A stretch of 64,000 nucleotides of DNA from Kitasatospora sp. MAP5-34 (GCF_029894335.1 NZ_JARXZC010000040.1:1-64000); one strand, 5' to 3'; shown: positions 37,101 to 46,561, counted from the first letter of the stretch. Made by a program: numbers and translations. Notes: a model not told the origin generated them from the letters alone.

Positions 37101-37356
37101 CCGGCTTGGGTGCGGCCGCACCGGCGGCAGCGCCACCGGCGGGCTGGGGCGCCGCGGGCTTCCGCGGGCCAGGCTTGGCAGCGGAACCACCCGTAGGTGC
37201 CACTCCAAGAGCGTCAGTCAACTTGCGCACGACCGGCGCCTCGATCGTCGAGGACGCCGAACGGACGAACTCACCCAGCTCGGTGAGCTTGGCCATCACA
37301 GCCTTGCTCTCCAAGCCAAGTTCCTTGGCGAGCTCGTATACCCGGACCTTAGCCAC
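34135..37356 (-). CDS. infB: Translation initiation factor IF-2
   Basis: 1073 aa, a long actinobacterial IF-2. IF2N domain (KVRVYELAKELGLESKAVMA) at the start, then about 420 residues of Ala/Pro/Gly/Arg low complexity with 20-residue repeats, then a second IF2N-like segment, the GTPase domain with GHVDHGKT at 575-582, DTPGHEAF and NKID, and the C-terminal domains that bind fMet-tRNA. GTG start at 37356 with GGAG 5 nt upstream. Expected place in the nusA operon. Confidence 0.97.
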   Translation of the reverse strand: MAKVRVYELAKELGLESKAVMAKLTELGEFVRSASSTIEAPVVRKLTDALGVAPTGGSAAKPGPRKPAAPQPAGGAAAGAAAPKPGAPTPGPRPAATPGPRPTPAAAPAAAAAPVAPAAPAAPKPAAATPGPRPAARPAAPAPVAPAAEFSSSAPAGDAAAPARPAAAAATPPAAPAARPAAAAPSSGARPGPRPAGPRPGNNPFTSGSATGMGRPGERRPAAAGAGDRPARPAGAPGADRGAARPGGDRPRPAGAPGADRGAPRPGGDRPRPAGAPGADRGAARPGGDRPRPAGAPGADRGPRPAGASRPDGMPRPAGPRPGGPSPSGMPRPNPGMMPQRPAPGPGGRGPGGPGARPGGPGARPGGPGGAGGGARPGFAGRAAGPGSRPAGGGGFGGPRPGGGAGGGGGFGGPRPGGFSGRPGGPGARGGTQGAFGRGPGGRPARGRKSKRQRRQEYESMQAPSVGGVMLPRGNGATVRLSRGASLMDFAEKINANPAALVSVMFNLGEMVTATQSVSDATLEMLAQEMGFILEIVSRDDEDRELLESFDIDFGADEGDEDELMPRPPVVTVMGHVDHGKTRLLDAIRKTNVVAGEAGGITQHIGAYQVTATVNDEERPITFLDTPGHEAFSAMRARGAKSTDIAILVVAANDGVMPQTVEALNHAKAAGVPIVVAVNKIDTEGADPVKVRGQLTEFGLVAEEYGGDTMFVDISARQGLNIDQLLEAVVLTADASLNLVANPEQDAQGIAIEAHLDKGRGAMATVLVQRGTLRVGDSIAVGDAHGRVRAMLDENGNNVAEAGPSRPVLLLGLTSVPRAGDSFIVVDDDRTARQIAEKRSARDRNAMFAKRPMRVSLENLDQAIAAGDIQQLNLIVKGDVSGSVEALEDALVKLDVGNEVELRILHRGVGAITESDVDLAMGSDAIIIGFNVRAEGRARTAADKEGVDVRYYSVIYQAIEEIEAALKGLLKPEYEEVRLGSAEIREVFRSSKFGNIAGVIVREGLLRRNAKARLIRDGKLITESLTIEGLRRFKDDATEVREGFEAGVTLGSFNDIKVDDVIETYEMREKPRA
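36451..36660 (-). repeat. 60-bp in-frame tandem repeats in infB
   Basis: Three full 60-bp units (36481-36540, 36541-36600, 36601-36660) and a half unit at 36451-36480, more than 90% identical. They encode PAGAPGADRG(A/P)RPGGDRPR-type 20-residue units at about residues 233-302 of IF-2, in the unstructured linker between the N-terminal domains and the GTPase. Confidence 0.9.
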
Positions 37357-37420
37357 TTCACTCCAGTCTATGAGTCCGGGGCAATCGTCCGCCGGACTGT
37401 CGCTACTTCATGGGCGAACC

Positions 37421-37462
37421 CATCGCGTACTCATCGCGTACTCATCGAGGGGTGCTCATCGC
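37421..37462. repeat. 11-bp direct repeats upstream of infB
   Basis: CATCGCGTACT is repeated exactly at 37421-37431 and 37432-37442, followed by shorter CATCG copies at 37443 and 37457, all in the 209-bp ylxR-infB gap on the leader side of infB. A local promoter or leader element is possible. Confidence 0.55.
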
Positions 37463-37565
37463 AATCTCGACCTACTTCCAACTCGCGAGGTATTTGATGT
37501 GGCGCACAGCGCGCGACGATGCGCGAGCTGTGCTGTTTACGTGCGGTGGTGCCGCGCCTGAGAAC

Positions 37566-37862
37566 TCAGGACGCCGGGGTGCCGGCCCTCTCCTCGACGT
37601 ACTCACGCAGCGCGTCCGTGTCGAGCGTGCCCTGGAGCCGGAAGGCCCTGGGGAACGCCCTTCGGCGTACCGCGAGGTCGAGACAGGCCGAATCGGGGTG
37701 CAGATGTGCGCCCCGGCCCGGCAGTGCGCCGCGAGGATCGGGGACACATACGCCCTCGACCGCCACGACACGCAACAGCTGGTGCTTGGCCGCTCGCTTG
37801 CGGCAGCCCACGCAGGTGCGTTCAGGGCATGCGCGGACATGCGTCCGGCCAGACAACCTCAA
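37566..37862 (-). CDS. ylxR: YlxR/RnpM family RNA-binding protein
   Basis: 98 aa with the YlxR signature ERTCVGCRKR and PDPRGALPGRGAHLHP. In Firmicutes the homologue modulates RNase P and gene expression. The start is ambiguous: TTG at 37862 has GGAGG 7 nt upstream, while TTG at 37856 would give the SGRTHVRAC start I recall for relatives. Placed between nusA and infB as usual. Confidence 0.9.
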   Translation of the reverse strand: MRLSGRTHVRACPERTCVGCRKRAAKHQLLRVVAVEGVCVPDPRGALPGRGAHLHPDSACLDLAVRRRAFPRAFRLQGTLDTDALREYVEERAGTPAS

Positions 37863-37938
37863 GTCTACCCCTCCGAAGGGACATGGCGCCGCCCTGCCGG
37901 TTACTGCAGGACGGCACGCGGGCTTTCTGCTCGCCCTG

Positions 37939-38949
37939 TTAGTCGCGGGAGCGCTCGTCCCGGTCGCCCTCGGGGGCCTCGGTGTCCGGGCGGATGTCGA
38001 TCCGCCAGCCCGTCAGGCGGGCGGCCAGGCGGGCGTTCTGGCCCTCCTTGCCGATCGCCAGCGACAGCTGGTAGTCCGGGACGATCACCCGTGCGGAGCG
38101 CTGGGCGTAGTCCACGATCTCGACCTTCGTCACCCGCGCGGGGGACAGTGCGGCGGCGACCATCTCGGCCGGGTCCTCGGACCAGTCCACGATGTCGATC
38201 TTCTCGCCGTGCAGCTCGGCCATCACGTTGCGCACCCGGCCGCCCATCGGGCCGATGCAGGCACCCTTGGCGTTCAGGCCCTGACGGCGCGACCAGACCG
38301 CGATCTTGGTGCGGTGACCGGCCTCACGGGCGATCGAGGCGATCTCGACGCTGCCGTCGGCGATCTCCGGGACCTCCAGCGCGAACAGCTTCTTCACCAG
38401 GCTGGGGTGGGTCCGCGACAGGGTGACGGACGCACCGCGCACGCCTCGGCGGACGGCGACCACGTAGCAGCGCAGGCGGGTGCCGTGGCGGTAGTCCTCG
38501 CCCGGGACCTGCTCCTGCGGCGGGAGGATGGCCTCCAGCTTGCCGATGTCGACCAGGATGTTCTTCGGGTCGTTGCCCTGCTGGACGACACCGGTGACGA
38601 TGTCGCCCTCCTTGCCGGCGTACTCGCCGAAGGTCTGGTCGTCGGCGGCGTCACGCAGGCGCTGCAGGATCACCTGCTTGGCGGTGCTGGCGGCGATCCG
38701 GCCGAAGCCACCCGGGGTGTCGTCGAACTCCTTGGGCTCGACGCCCTCCTCCAGCTCGGAGGCGTCCTCCAGCGCCCACACCGTCACGTGCCCGGTCTTG
38801 CGGTCCAGCTCCACCCGCGCACGGCGGCGCGAGCCCTCGGTGCGGTGGTACGCGATGAGGAGGGCCGACTCGATCGACTCGACCAGCAGCTCGAACGGGA
38901 TGTTCTTCTCGGTAACCAGCCCACGCAGGGCGCTCATGTCGATGTCCAC
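37939..38949 (-). CDS. nusA: Transcription termination/antitermination factor NusA
   Basis: 336 aa: N-terminal RNA-polymerase-binding domain (MSALRGLVTEKNIPFELLVE), S1 domain (about 130-200), and two KH domains (GLNAKGACIGPMGGRVR; QLSLAIGKEGQNARLAARL). It lacks the acidic repeat C-terminal domain of E. coli NusA, as in other actinobacteria. GTG start with GGAGG 7 nt upstream. It follows rimP by 57 nt. Confidence 0.96.
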   Translation of the reverse strand: MDIDMSALRGLVTEKNIPFELLVESIESALLIAYHRTEGSRRRARVELDRKTGHVTVWALEDASELEEGVEPKEFDDTPGGFGRIAASTAKQVILQRLRDAADDQTFGEYAGKEGDIVTGVVQQGNDPKNILVDIGKLEAILPPQEQVPGEDYRHGTRLRCYVVAVRRGVRGASVTLSRTHPSLVKKLFALEVPEIADGSVEIASIAREAGHRTKIAVWSRRQGLNAKGACIGPMGGRVRNVMAELHGEKIDIVDWSEDPAEMVAAALSPARVTKVEIVDYAQRSARVIVPDYQLSLAIGKEGQNARLAARLTGWRIDIRPDTEAPEGDRDERSRD

Positions 38950-39006
38950 GACTACGCCTCCTCTTCTGTCTTCACGTTCATGGTGCGGATTCGGACGGTC
39001 CGGCGC

Positions 39007-39597
39007 TCACTCATCGTCAGCCGCGTCCTCGTCGTCCAGGATGTCGTCGTCCGAAAGATCGTCGTCCAGGATGTTCTCGTCGTCCGGAATGTCCTCGGCC
39101 GCGTCGAGCAGCTCTTCGTCCTTGCGGTTGAACTCGACCTGCACCCGGGCGCGAGCGATCTCGGCGAACGCGAGACGGCGCTCCTTGGGCTTGCCGCGCC
39201 CCTTGACCGGCTGCACCTCGACCAGCACGCCGTCCTCGTCGATCTCCAGCAGCCGCGCGACGATCTCGCTGCCGTCCACCAGGTACGCCTTGACCAGGCG
39301 GCCCTCGGCCCGGCGCCAGTGGCGGGGCAGGGTGAGCGGCCGTTCGGCACCGGGCGAGCCGACCTCCAGGAGGTAGGGGGCCTCGCCCATCACGTCGGAC
39401 TCGTCGAGCGCCTGGCTGACCTCGCGGCTGAACTCCGCGACCGCGTCGAGGTCGACCCCGCCGTCCGCGTCCACGTCGATCTGCACCTGGCGGCGGCTGC
39501 CGGTCTGGGTGACCTTGACCTCTTCGAGGTCGAACCCGAACTCGGCGGCCAGCGGCTCCAGCAGTTCACGCAGCCGGTCAGTGGGGGTGGTGCTCAT
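39007..39597 (-). CDS. rimP: Ribosome maturation factor RimP
   Basis: 196 aa, 30S assembly factor, first gene of the nusA-infB operon. Core motifs: EFGFDLEEVKV, YLLEVGSPGAERPLT and the SH3-like C-terminal part (FAEIARARVQVEF). The last 35 residues are an acidic Asp/Glu repeat tail (NILDDDLSDDDILDDED), beyond the usual fold. I start at ATG 39597, with GAGGAG 9 nt upstream; the 49 extra codons to 39744 are not family-like. Confidence 0.94.
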   Translation of the reverse strand: MSTTPTDRLRELLEPLAAEFGFDLEEVKVTQTGSRRQVQIDVDADGGVDLDAVAEFSREVSQALDESDVMGEAPYLLEVGSPGAERPLTLPRHWRRAEGRLVKAYLVDGSEIVARLLEIDEDGVLVEVQPVKGRGKPKERRLAFAEIARARVQVEFNRKDEELLDAAEDIPDDENILDDDLSDDDILDDEDAADDE

Positions 39598-39973
39598 CCG
39601 GGTGACTCCTCGGCCGCGTGTGCTGTTGTCGGAAGGTCGGGCTGCGAGGGCCCCCAACGCGACCGCCGCGTCCCCGGCGCCACCCCTCGGGAGTGGTTCG
39701 GATACGCGGATCGGTTGGAGCTCAATCGCAGCGGCTCGAGCCAAAGCCTATCCGGTCAACCCCCGAACCGCCGATTCCGGCCGGACGGACGGGGGTCACT
39801 CCGGACGGCCGCCACCACCGTACGTTCCCACGCCCGCCCGGCATCCACCGGTCGGCCGCCGCCCACCCCTGCGAGCAAGCTCACAGGGTTCGCGCCCCGG
39901 GATGCCCGATCCTGAAATGATGCACCGCAGCGGGGGGCCGGACGGCTCCCCATGACCTCTGCGGGAGCGTTCG
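39598..39973. other. rimP-lipoprotein divergent intergenic region
   Basis: 376 bp with promoters expected for the nusA operon (minus) and the ferritin-like gene (plus). On the minus strand TTGACC and TAGGCT occur close together near 39750-39765 but with a wrong spacing for one promoter. No terminator-like hairpin and no convincing ORF. Confidence 0.5.
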
Positions 39974-41158
39974 ATGCTGTCCCCCACCCGGCGGACCTTC
40001 CTGGCCCTCGGCACATTCGGCTGCGCCCAGCTGGTCTGCGGCTGTTCGGGCGGCAGCGGCAACGGCCAGAGCGGCGACCAACCGCACCCCGACCCAGACC
40101 AGGCACTGCGGGCCCGCGCGGTGACCGCCACCGACACCCTGCTCGCCGCGTACGACGCGCTGCTCGCCGGGCCGGGCAGCGCCCAGGCCGACCGGCTGAA
40201 GCCGCTCCGCGCCGACCTGGTCACCCACCGGGCGGCACTCGCCAAGGGACTGCCCTCGGCCTCGGCGTCGGCCTCCGCGTCCGTCTCCGTCTCGGCCTCC
40301 GCCGGCGCGACGAAGAGCGCGAGCAGGGGCGCGAGCCCCAGCCGTTCCGCCGCAGCCTCGGCTTCGGCTTCGGCTTCGGCTTCCGCGCCCACCCGGCCTC
40401 CCACGGTGGCGGCGCTGGCCGCCGCAGAACGGCAGACCGCCGGTGGCCGGCTCGGCGATCTCCTCGCCGCCTCCCCCGCGCTCGCCAAGCTGCTGGCCGC
40501 CGTCTCGGCCTCGGACGCCCTGCACGCGACGGCCCTCGGCGACACCGGCCCGATCGCCGTCCCGCTGCCCGCCCCCACCAGCTCGCCCTCCCCGTCGCCC
40601 TCCCCGTCGCCCTCACTGTCGCCCTCCCCGTCCCGGTCCCGGTCGGCCTCGGGTTCCGCCTCCCCCACCCCGTCTGCCACCGCGTCCACGTCCGCGTCCG
40701 CCACGAAGGCGCCGCTGCCCAGCTCCGCCGTCAACGCGCTGCAGGCCGCGCTCGCCGCCGAGCACGCCGCCGTCTACGGGTACGGAGTCATCGGCGGGCA
40801 CCTGCCCGCCGGGCCGCAGCACGACGACGGCCGCGCCTCGTACACCGCGCACCAGGCCCGCCGGGACGCCTGGCAGCGGCTGCTCACCACCGACGGCGCC
40901 ACCCCCGCCGCCGCCGCACCGGGCTACCAGCTGCCGTTCGCGGTGGCCACCCCCGCCTCGGCCGGTGATCTCGCGGTGCACATCGAGGCGCAGCTCACCG
41001 CCGTGTACGCCGACCTGGTCGAAGCCGCCACCGGCCCGCTCCGGTTGGACGCTGCGGCGGCCCTGCGGGAGGCCGCCCTGAACGCCCGCCACTGGGGTGG
41101 CAACCTCCCCGCTCTCCCGGGCCTGCCCGCTGCGGACAACGTCGTCCCGAGCGCCTGA
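39974..41158 (+). CDS. Ferritin-like domain lipoprotein (DUF4439 type)
   Basis: 394 aa. The N-terminus carries a twin-arginine pattern (TRRTFLALG) and a lipobox-like VCGC near residue 24, so it is probably a Tat-exported lipoprotein. Two helical parts with the AALAAEHAAVYGYGVIGGHL signature of ferritin-like DUF4439 are split by low-complexity linkers of alternating Ser-Ala and Ser-Pro (about residues 93-135 and 195-240). The repeat DNA is imperfect, so the linkers seem selected as protein. ATG with GGGAG upstream. Role unknown. Confidence 0.83.
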   Translation: MLSPTRRTFLALGTFGCAQLVCGCSGGSGNGQSGDQPHPDPDQALRARAVTATDTLLAAYDALLAGPGSAQADRLKPLRADLVTHRAALAKGLPSASASASASVSVSASAGATKSASRGASPSRSAAASASASASASAPTRPPTVAALAAAERQTAGGRLGDLLAASPALAKLLAAVSASDALHATALGDTGPIAVPLPAPTSSPSPSPSPSPSLSPSPSRSRSASGSASPTPSATASTSASATKAPLPSSAVNALQAALAAEHAAVYGYGVIGGHLPAGPQHDDGRASYTAHQARRDAWQRLLTTDGATPAAAAPGYQLPFAVATPASAGDLAVHIEAQLTAVYADLVEAATGPLRLDAAAALREAALNARHWGGNLPALPGLPAADNVVPSA

Positions 41159-41243
41159 CCAGCGCCTTCGCCCCCATGGCCGACAATGGGCGAGCGGCAG
41201 CCCGGGGTACCCGGCCCGGGAAGGCTCCAACGGAAAGGCCAGC

Positions 41244-42167
41244 ATGTCGGCAGCAGCAGGGCAGATCACCGTCCCCGACCGTCTCGCGGAGACCGTCCGC
41301 GCCTCGGCGGGAGAACGGGGATCCGCCTGGCTCGCCGCGCTCCCCACGACGGTCGCCGAGCACCTCGCGGGCTGGGATCTCACCCTGGAGCGGATCTGCC
41401 GACCGGGCGGCCGGCACAGTCTGATCGGCTACGTCCACCGCGCAGACCTGACCCCCGCCGTCCTCAAGGCCGGGCTCAGCATCCCGGCCATCGCCCAGGA
41501 GCACGCCGCGCTCGCGCACTGGGCAGGACGCGGAACGGTGCTGTTGTTGGCGGCCGACCCGGCGACGGGGGTCCTGCTGCTGGAACGGCTGTACGGCGAC
41601 ATCCCGCTGCGCTCGCTCGCCGAGTCCAAGGCGATGCTGGAGTCCACCAGTCTGCTCAGCCGCCTCTGGGTACCGCCGAACGACGGACACCCGTTCCCAC
41701 TGGTCGCCGATCACGTCGCGGAACTCGCCGCCGGCCTGCGCCGCCGCCGGGAGCTGCCGGCCGCCGCCGAGGCCCGGCCGCTGATCGACGAGGCACTGGA
41801 AGCCGCCACCGGGCTGCTCGCCGACGAGCCCGAACTCCTGTTGCTGCACGGCGACTTCCACCACGGGAAGGTGCTGGCCGCCGACCGCGCCCCCTGGCTG
41901 GCGATCTCCCCCAGACCACTGGTCGGAGAACGCGCCTACGACCTCGCCTGGCTCGCCCGCGACCGGATGGACACCCTGGTCGGCTCACCCGGCCCACGCG
42001 GAGCGGCCCGCCGCCGACTCCACCAACTCGCCGACGCCGTCGACGTGAACCACGACCGCCTGCGCAACTGGACCCTCTTCCGCACCATCGAAGCCGGCCT
42101 CCGCAGCCTCGAGTCCGGCGACACCACCACCGCCGAACTCCACCTCGAATTCGCCGCCTGGCTGTAG
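41244..42167 (+). CDS. APH(6)/hydroxyurea-type kinase-like protein with altered active site
   Basis: 307 aa related to the aminoglycoside/hydroxyurea phosphotransferase family: GGRHSLIGYVHRADLTPAVL as the ATP-site strand and LLHGDFHHGKVL as catalytic loop. Aspartate D204 of HGD is present, but the usual Asn is Lys (K209) and the usual IDPKP is ISPRP, so the metal-binding Asp is Ser (S222). It may be a weak or inactive kinase. Start ATG 41244, AAAGG 8 nt upstream. It follows the lipoprotein by 85 bp. Not evidence of antibiotic resistance. Confidence 0.8.
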   Translation: MSAAAGQITVPDRLAETVRASAGERGSAWLAALPTTVAEHLAGWDLTLERICRPGGRHSLIGYVHRADLTPAVLKAGLSIPAIAQEHAALAHWAGRGTVLLLAADPATGVLLLERLYGDIPLRSLAESKAMLESTSLLSRLWVPPNDGHPFPLVADHVAELAAGLRRRRELPAAAEARPLIDEALEAATGLLADEPELLLLHGDFHHGKVLAADRAPWLAISPRPLVGERAYDLAWLARDRMDTLVGSPGPRGAARRRLHQLADAVDVNHDRLRNWTLFRTIEAGLRSLESGDTTTAELHLEFAAWL

Positions 42168-42170
42168 TAG

Positions 42171-42195
42171 TCAGGGGCGCGAGGAACTGCGCGAA
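42171..42195 (+). repeat. Second copy of the dispersed streptomycete repeat
   Basis: TCAGGGGCGCGAGGAACTGC followed by GCGAA, starting 3 nt after the stop codon of the kinase-like gene. It matches the complement of 11585-11609 at 24 of 25 positions. No inverted partner arm is seen here. Confidence 0.75.
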
Positions 42196-42254
42196 TCGGA
42201 AGGCACCGACCCGCACCCTCCCACCTCGTTCAGCCCCGCACGCCCTGCTTGTGC

Positions 42255-42806
42255 CTACCGCCCGGCGGAGCCAAGCAGCGGCAGCTGAGCCCCCATCACC
42301 ACATACGGTCGAACAGTGTTCGGAAACCGCACAGCCCGGGCCAGATCCCGGTAGCCGAGCGAGCGGTACAGCCGCCGGGCCGGGGTCTCCGCGTCGATCG
42401 CCGACAGGATGCTGCGCGGACGCCCGGATCGCTCACAGAGCGTCCTGATCAGTGAGCTGCCGAGACCGTACCCCTGGAACTCGGGCAGCACGTGCAGTTC
42501 GGTGATGGCGAAGACGTCGTCCAGCCAGTCCCCGTATCCCCGCGCCTCGAGGTGCGGCTCGATCACCGTGCTCCACCAGTGCTCCCGGTGGTTGGGCATG
42601 CCGTAACCGAAGCCCACCAGCTGTCCGCCGTGCATCGCCCCGAACGCGATCACCCCGGGCTGCAGCGCGTGCCGGCCGACGATCTGCAGGCGGACGGCCA
42701 CCTCCTCCGGGCTCAGCCCGAAGGCGACCGTCTGGACGTCCAGGGCGTACGGCGCCCAGGCCGCGAGGTCGATGGCCTCGATCGTCACCTCGGTCAGCTG
42801 CTCCAT
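42255..42806 (-). CDS. GNAT family N-acetyltransferase
   Basis: 183 aa. Acetyl-CoA signature LPEFQGYGLGSSLIRTL with preceding strand VFAITELHV, and an aromatic-rich insertion (HREHWWSTVIEPH). The final strand region is RLYRSLGYRDLARAVRF. Substrate unknown. Tail-to-tail with the kinase-like gene and 111 bp from the next acetyltransferase. Confidence 0.85.
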   Translation of the reverse strand: MEQLTEVTIEAIDLAAWAPYALDVQTVAFGLSPEEVAVRLQIVGRHALQPGVIAFGAMHGGQLVGFGYGMPNHREHWWSTVIEPHLEARGYGDWLDDVFAITELHVLPEFQGYGLGSSLIRTLCERSGRPRSILSAIDAETPARRLYRSLGYRDLARAVRFPNTVRPYVVMGAQLPLLGSAGR

Positions 42807-42917
42807 GACCCCGGACGTTACTACTCCGCCACCCGATTGCTCCGGCGTTCCCGCCGATCAACGACAGAAGGCCACCCACAGAAGGCCACCGCAGATAGCA
42901 GCCGACGAGCCGTCCGG

Positions 42918-43817
42918 TCAGAACAGCACGCTCATGAACGCGCCGACCTCGCGGAAGCCCACCCGCTGGTACGCCGCCCGGGCGCGGACGTTGTAGTCGT
43001 TGACGTAGAGCGAGACGATCGGGGCGACGTCGCCCAGCACGAAGCCCAGTACGGCCGCCATGCCCGACTCGGAGAGCCGCCGGCCCCGGTGCTCCGGCGC
43101 CACCCAGACGCCCTGGATCTGGCACGCCCCGGAGGTGACTGCGCCGACCTCGGCCTTGAAGACCACCTGCCCGTGCTCATCGAAGCGGGCGAACGACCGT
43201 CCACCACCGACGAGTTCGGCGATCCGGGCCTGGTAGAGCAGACCGCCGTCCCCGGCCAGCGGGGAGATGCCCACCTCCTCGGTGAACATCGCGACGCAGG
43301 CCGGCATCAGGGCGTCGATCTCACTCCGCAGCACCCGCCGGACCAGCGGGTCGGGGGCCACCTCGGCGGACGGCGCGGCGGTCGCCAGCAGCGGCTGGTG
43401 CGCCCGCACCTCGCGCGCCGGTCCCCAGCTGCGCTCCAGCAGCGCCCAGAGGCCTGCCGTCGGCCCGGCGGGGCCGACGATGGAGGAGCAGCGACGGCCC
43501 TGCCTGCGGGCCCGCTCCGCGAACGCCCGGACGGCCTCCGGCCCGGCGTTGACCAGGACCAGGTTGGCTCCGGCGTAGCAGAGCGACTCCAGCTGCCCGT
43601 CCGCGTCGAACCAGCCCCACATCTCGCCGCCGAGTCGCCACGGGTCCAGCCCGACGGCCTCCACCCTGGTGGCGACGAAGGCGTTGGCCACCGGGTCGCG
43701 GTGCAGCACCTCCAGGGTGTCGGCGAGATCCGGGACGTCCAGGACCCGGGTGGTCGCCAGGGCGCGCGCAACCTGGAAGGGGCCGGGGAGCATCACACCT
43801 CGATCGAGCACAGACAC
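42918..43817 (-). CDS. DUF4081-GNAT acetyltransferase
   Basis: 299 aa. An N-terminal half (about 1-130) of the DUF4081 type is followed by a GNAT domain with GVWVAPEHRGRRLSESGMAA and a final VNDYNVRARAAYQRVGF. This two-domain form is conserved next to ispG in streptomycetes. GTG start at 43817; the ribosome-binding site (GGTGAGGT) is close. Substrate unknown. Confidence 0.88.
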   Translation of the reverse strand: MSVLDRGVMLPGPFQVARALATTRVLDVPDLADTLEVLHRDPVANAFVATRVEAVGLDPWRLGGEMWGWFDADGQLESLCYAGANLVLVNAGPEAVRAFAERARRQGRRCSSIVGPAGPTAGLWALLERSWGPAREVRAHQPLLATAAPSAEVAPDPLVRRVLRSEIDALMPACVAMFTEEVGISPLAGDGGLLYQARIAELVGGGRSFARFDEHGQVVFKAEVGAVTSGACQIQGVWVAPEHRGRRLSESGMAAVLGFVLGDVAPIVSLYVNDYNVRARAAYQRVGFREVGAFMSVLF

Positions 43818-43872
43818 CTCACCTATGGAAACTCTCGCCGCACCCTACTCCGGCTGCTTCCCGGGGCAAGGC

Positions 43873-43904
43873 TTCGGGGCCGTCCGTGAACGGACGACCC
43901 CGAA
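43873..43904 (-). terminator. Terminator after ispG
   Basis: 7+6-bp stem with one C-A mismatch (43873-43886 with 43891-43904) and a 4-nt TGAA loop, 19 nt past the ispG stop. The next gene to the left starts 56 nt further on. Confidence 0.8.
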
Positions 43905-43922
43905 TCACGCCAGGCTCTGAAG

Positions 43923-45083
<1,161 letters not shown>

Positions 45084-45247
45084 GTGCGCAGGGTTCCCCA
45101 GGTGAGGTGTGTGAGCCGGCCGGGTGACTCTGGCCGGACCGGGCCTCCCGACACAGGCAGACCCGAGATCCAACGGTACGGCACGGTCACGCACGCGGGC
45201 ACACTCAGCCCGTCCGGCATGTGGAGGACAGGCTCGCCCGATCACCC

Positions 45248-46561
45248 TCAGTTGATCTTCACAGGGTTGACAATGTCCGCCACCATCACCAGAGCCGTGA
45301 AGCAGATGAAGATCCCGGCCACCACGTAGGCCACCGGCATCAGCTTCGCGACATCGAACGGACCCGGGTCGGAGCGGCGGAAGAGCCGGGCGGCGTGGCG
45401 GCGCAGCGACTCCCAGAGGGCGCCCGCGATGTGGCCGCCGTCCAGCGGCAGCAGCGGCAGCATGTTGAACAGGAAGAGCGAGAGGTTGATCCCGGCGAGC
45501 AGCTGGATCATGAAGGCGAGCTGCTGGGTGGCCGGGAGGTCCATCGAGAAGACGTCACCGCCGAGGCGCGCGGCGCCGACCATGCCCATCGGGGAGTCGG
45601 CCGGGCGGGGGTCGTGGCCCACGATCGCGTGCCAGAGGCCGGGGATCTTGCCGGGCAGGGCGGCCAGCGAGGAGATCCCGTGCCGGGCCATGTCGGTCAT
45701 CTGGGTGACGCTCTCGCCGACGCCCAGATGGACCACACCGGTGGCCGGCGTGAAGCCGAGGAAGCCGGCGGTGACGGGCGCGGCGCCTTGGACGAAACGG
45801 CCGTTCTTGTCGACCGCGCTGACGGTGTTGCTGGTGATGTCGGCCTTGAGCGTCTGCTGCTGCCCCTTGCGCTCGACCACGATGGCCACGCTCTGACCGG
45901 GCGACTTCCGGATGTCGGCCTGCAGCTGGTTGTAGGAGCTGATCGAGTCGCCGTTGAACGAGACGATCCGGTCGCCCGCCTTGAGGCCCGCCAGGTTGGC
46001 CGGCGACTTGGTGGCGCCCGCCGGGCACTTGTCGGTCGTCGCGGCGACGGCGGCCGGCAGCACGCACTCGCTGACGGTGGACACCGTCTGTACAGGCATC
46101 TGCAGCCCGATGCCCATGAACCAGGCCAGGTAGAGCGCGACCGAGAGGATCAGGTTCATGAACGGGCCCGCGAACATCACGATGACGCGCTTCCACGGCT
46201 TACGGGTGTAGAACAGCCGGTGCTCGTCGCCGGGCTGGAGCTCCTCGTAGGAGGCCTCCCGGGCGTCCTCGATCATCGAGCGCCAGGGCGAACTGCTGCG
46301 CTTGGTTATCCGCCCGTCCGCGCCCGGCGGGAACATCCCGATCATGCGGATGTACCCGCCGAGCGGGATCGCCTTGAAGCCGTACTCGGTGTCGCCCTTG
46401 CGGCGGGACCAGATGGTCCGGCCGAAGCCGACCATGTACTGCGGGACCCGGATGCCGAAGAGCTTGGCCGTGGAGAGGTGGCCCAGCTCGTGCCAGGCGA
46501 TCGAGAACAGCAGCCCGACCACGAACAGCAGGATGCCGAGCACCCACATCACGTCTGACAC
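45248..46561 (-). CDS. rip1: M50 site-2 protease, RseP/Rip1-like
   Basis: 437-aa intramembrane zinc metalloprotease. HELGH (residues 24-28) lies in the first membrane segment, a PDZ domain (about 165-240, NLAGLKAGDRIVSFNG) follows, and LPLDGGH supplies the third zinc ligand near residue 370. Homologues cleave anti-sigma factors and other single-pass substrates. GTG start with GGAGG 8 nt upstream. Between dxr and ispG. Confidence 0.93.
   Translation of the reverse strand: MSDVMWVLGILLFVVGLLFSIAWHELGHLSTAKLFGIRVPQYMVGFGRTIWSRRKGDTEYGFKAIPLGGYIRMIGMFPPGADGRITKRSSSPWRSMIEDAREASYEELQPGDEHRLFYTRKPWKRVIVMFAGPFMNLILSVALYLAWFMGIGLQMPVQTVSTVSECVLPAAVAATTDKCPAGATKSPANLAGLKAGDRIVSFNGDSISSYNQLQADIRKSPGQSVAIVVERKGQQQTLKADITSNTVSAVDKNGRFVQGAAPVTAGFLGFTPATGVVHLGVGESVTQMTDMARHGISSLAALPGKIPGLWHAIVGHDPRPADSPMGMVGAARLGGDVFSMDLPATQQLAFMIQLLAGINLSLFLFNMLPLLPLDGGHIAGALWESLRRHAARLFRRSDPGPFDVAKLMPVAYVVAGIFICFTALVMVADIVNPVKIN

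Noticed and set aside
34639..37497. 952-aa plus-strand frame opposite infB
   Set aside because: Antisense of IF-2; its Thr/Gly/Arg repeats mirror the infB tandem repeats.
41244..42167. Aminoglycoside resistance gene
   Set aside because: Family resemblance only; key metal-binding residues are changed and the context is core chromosome.
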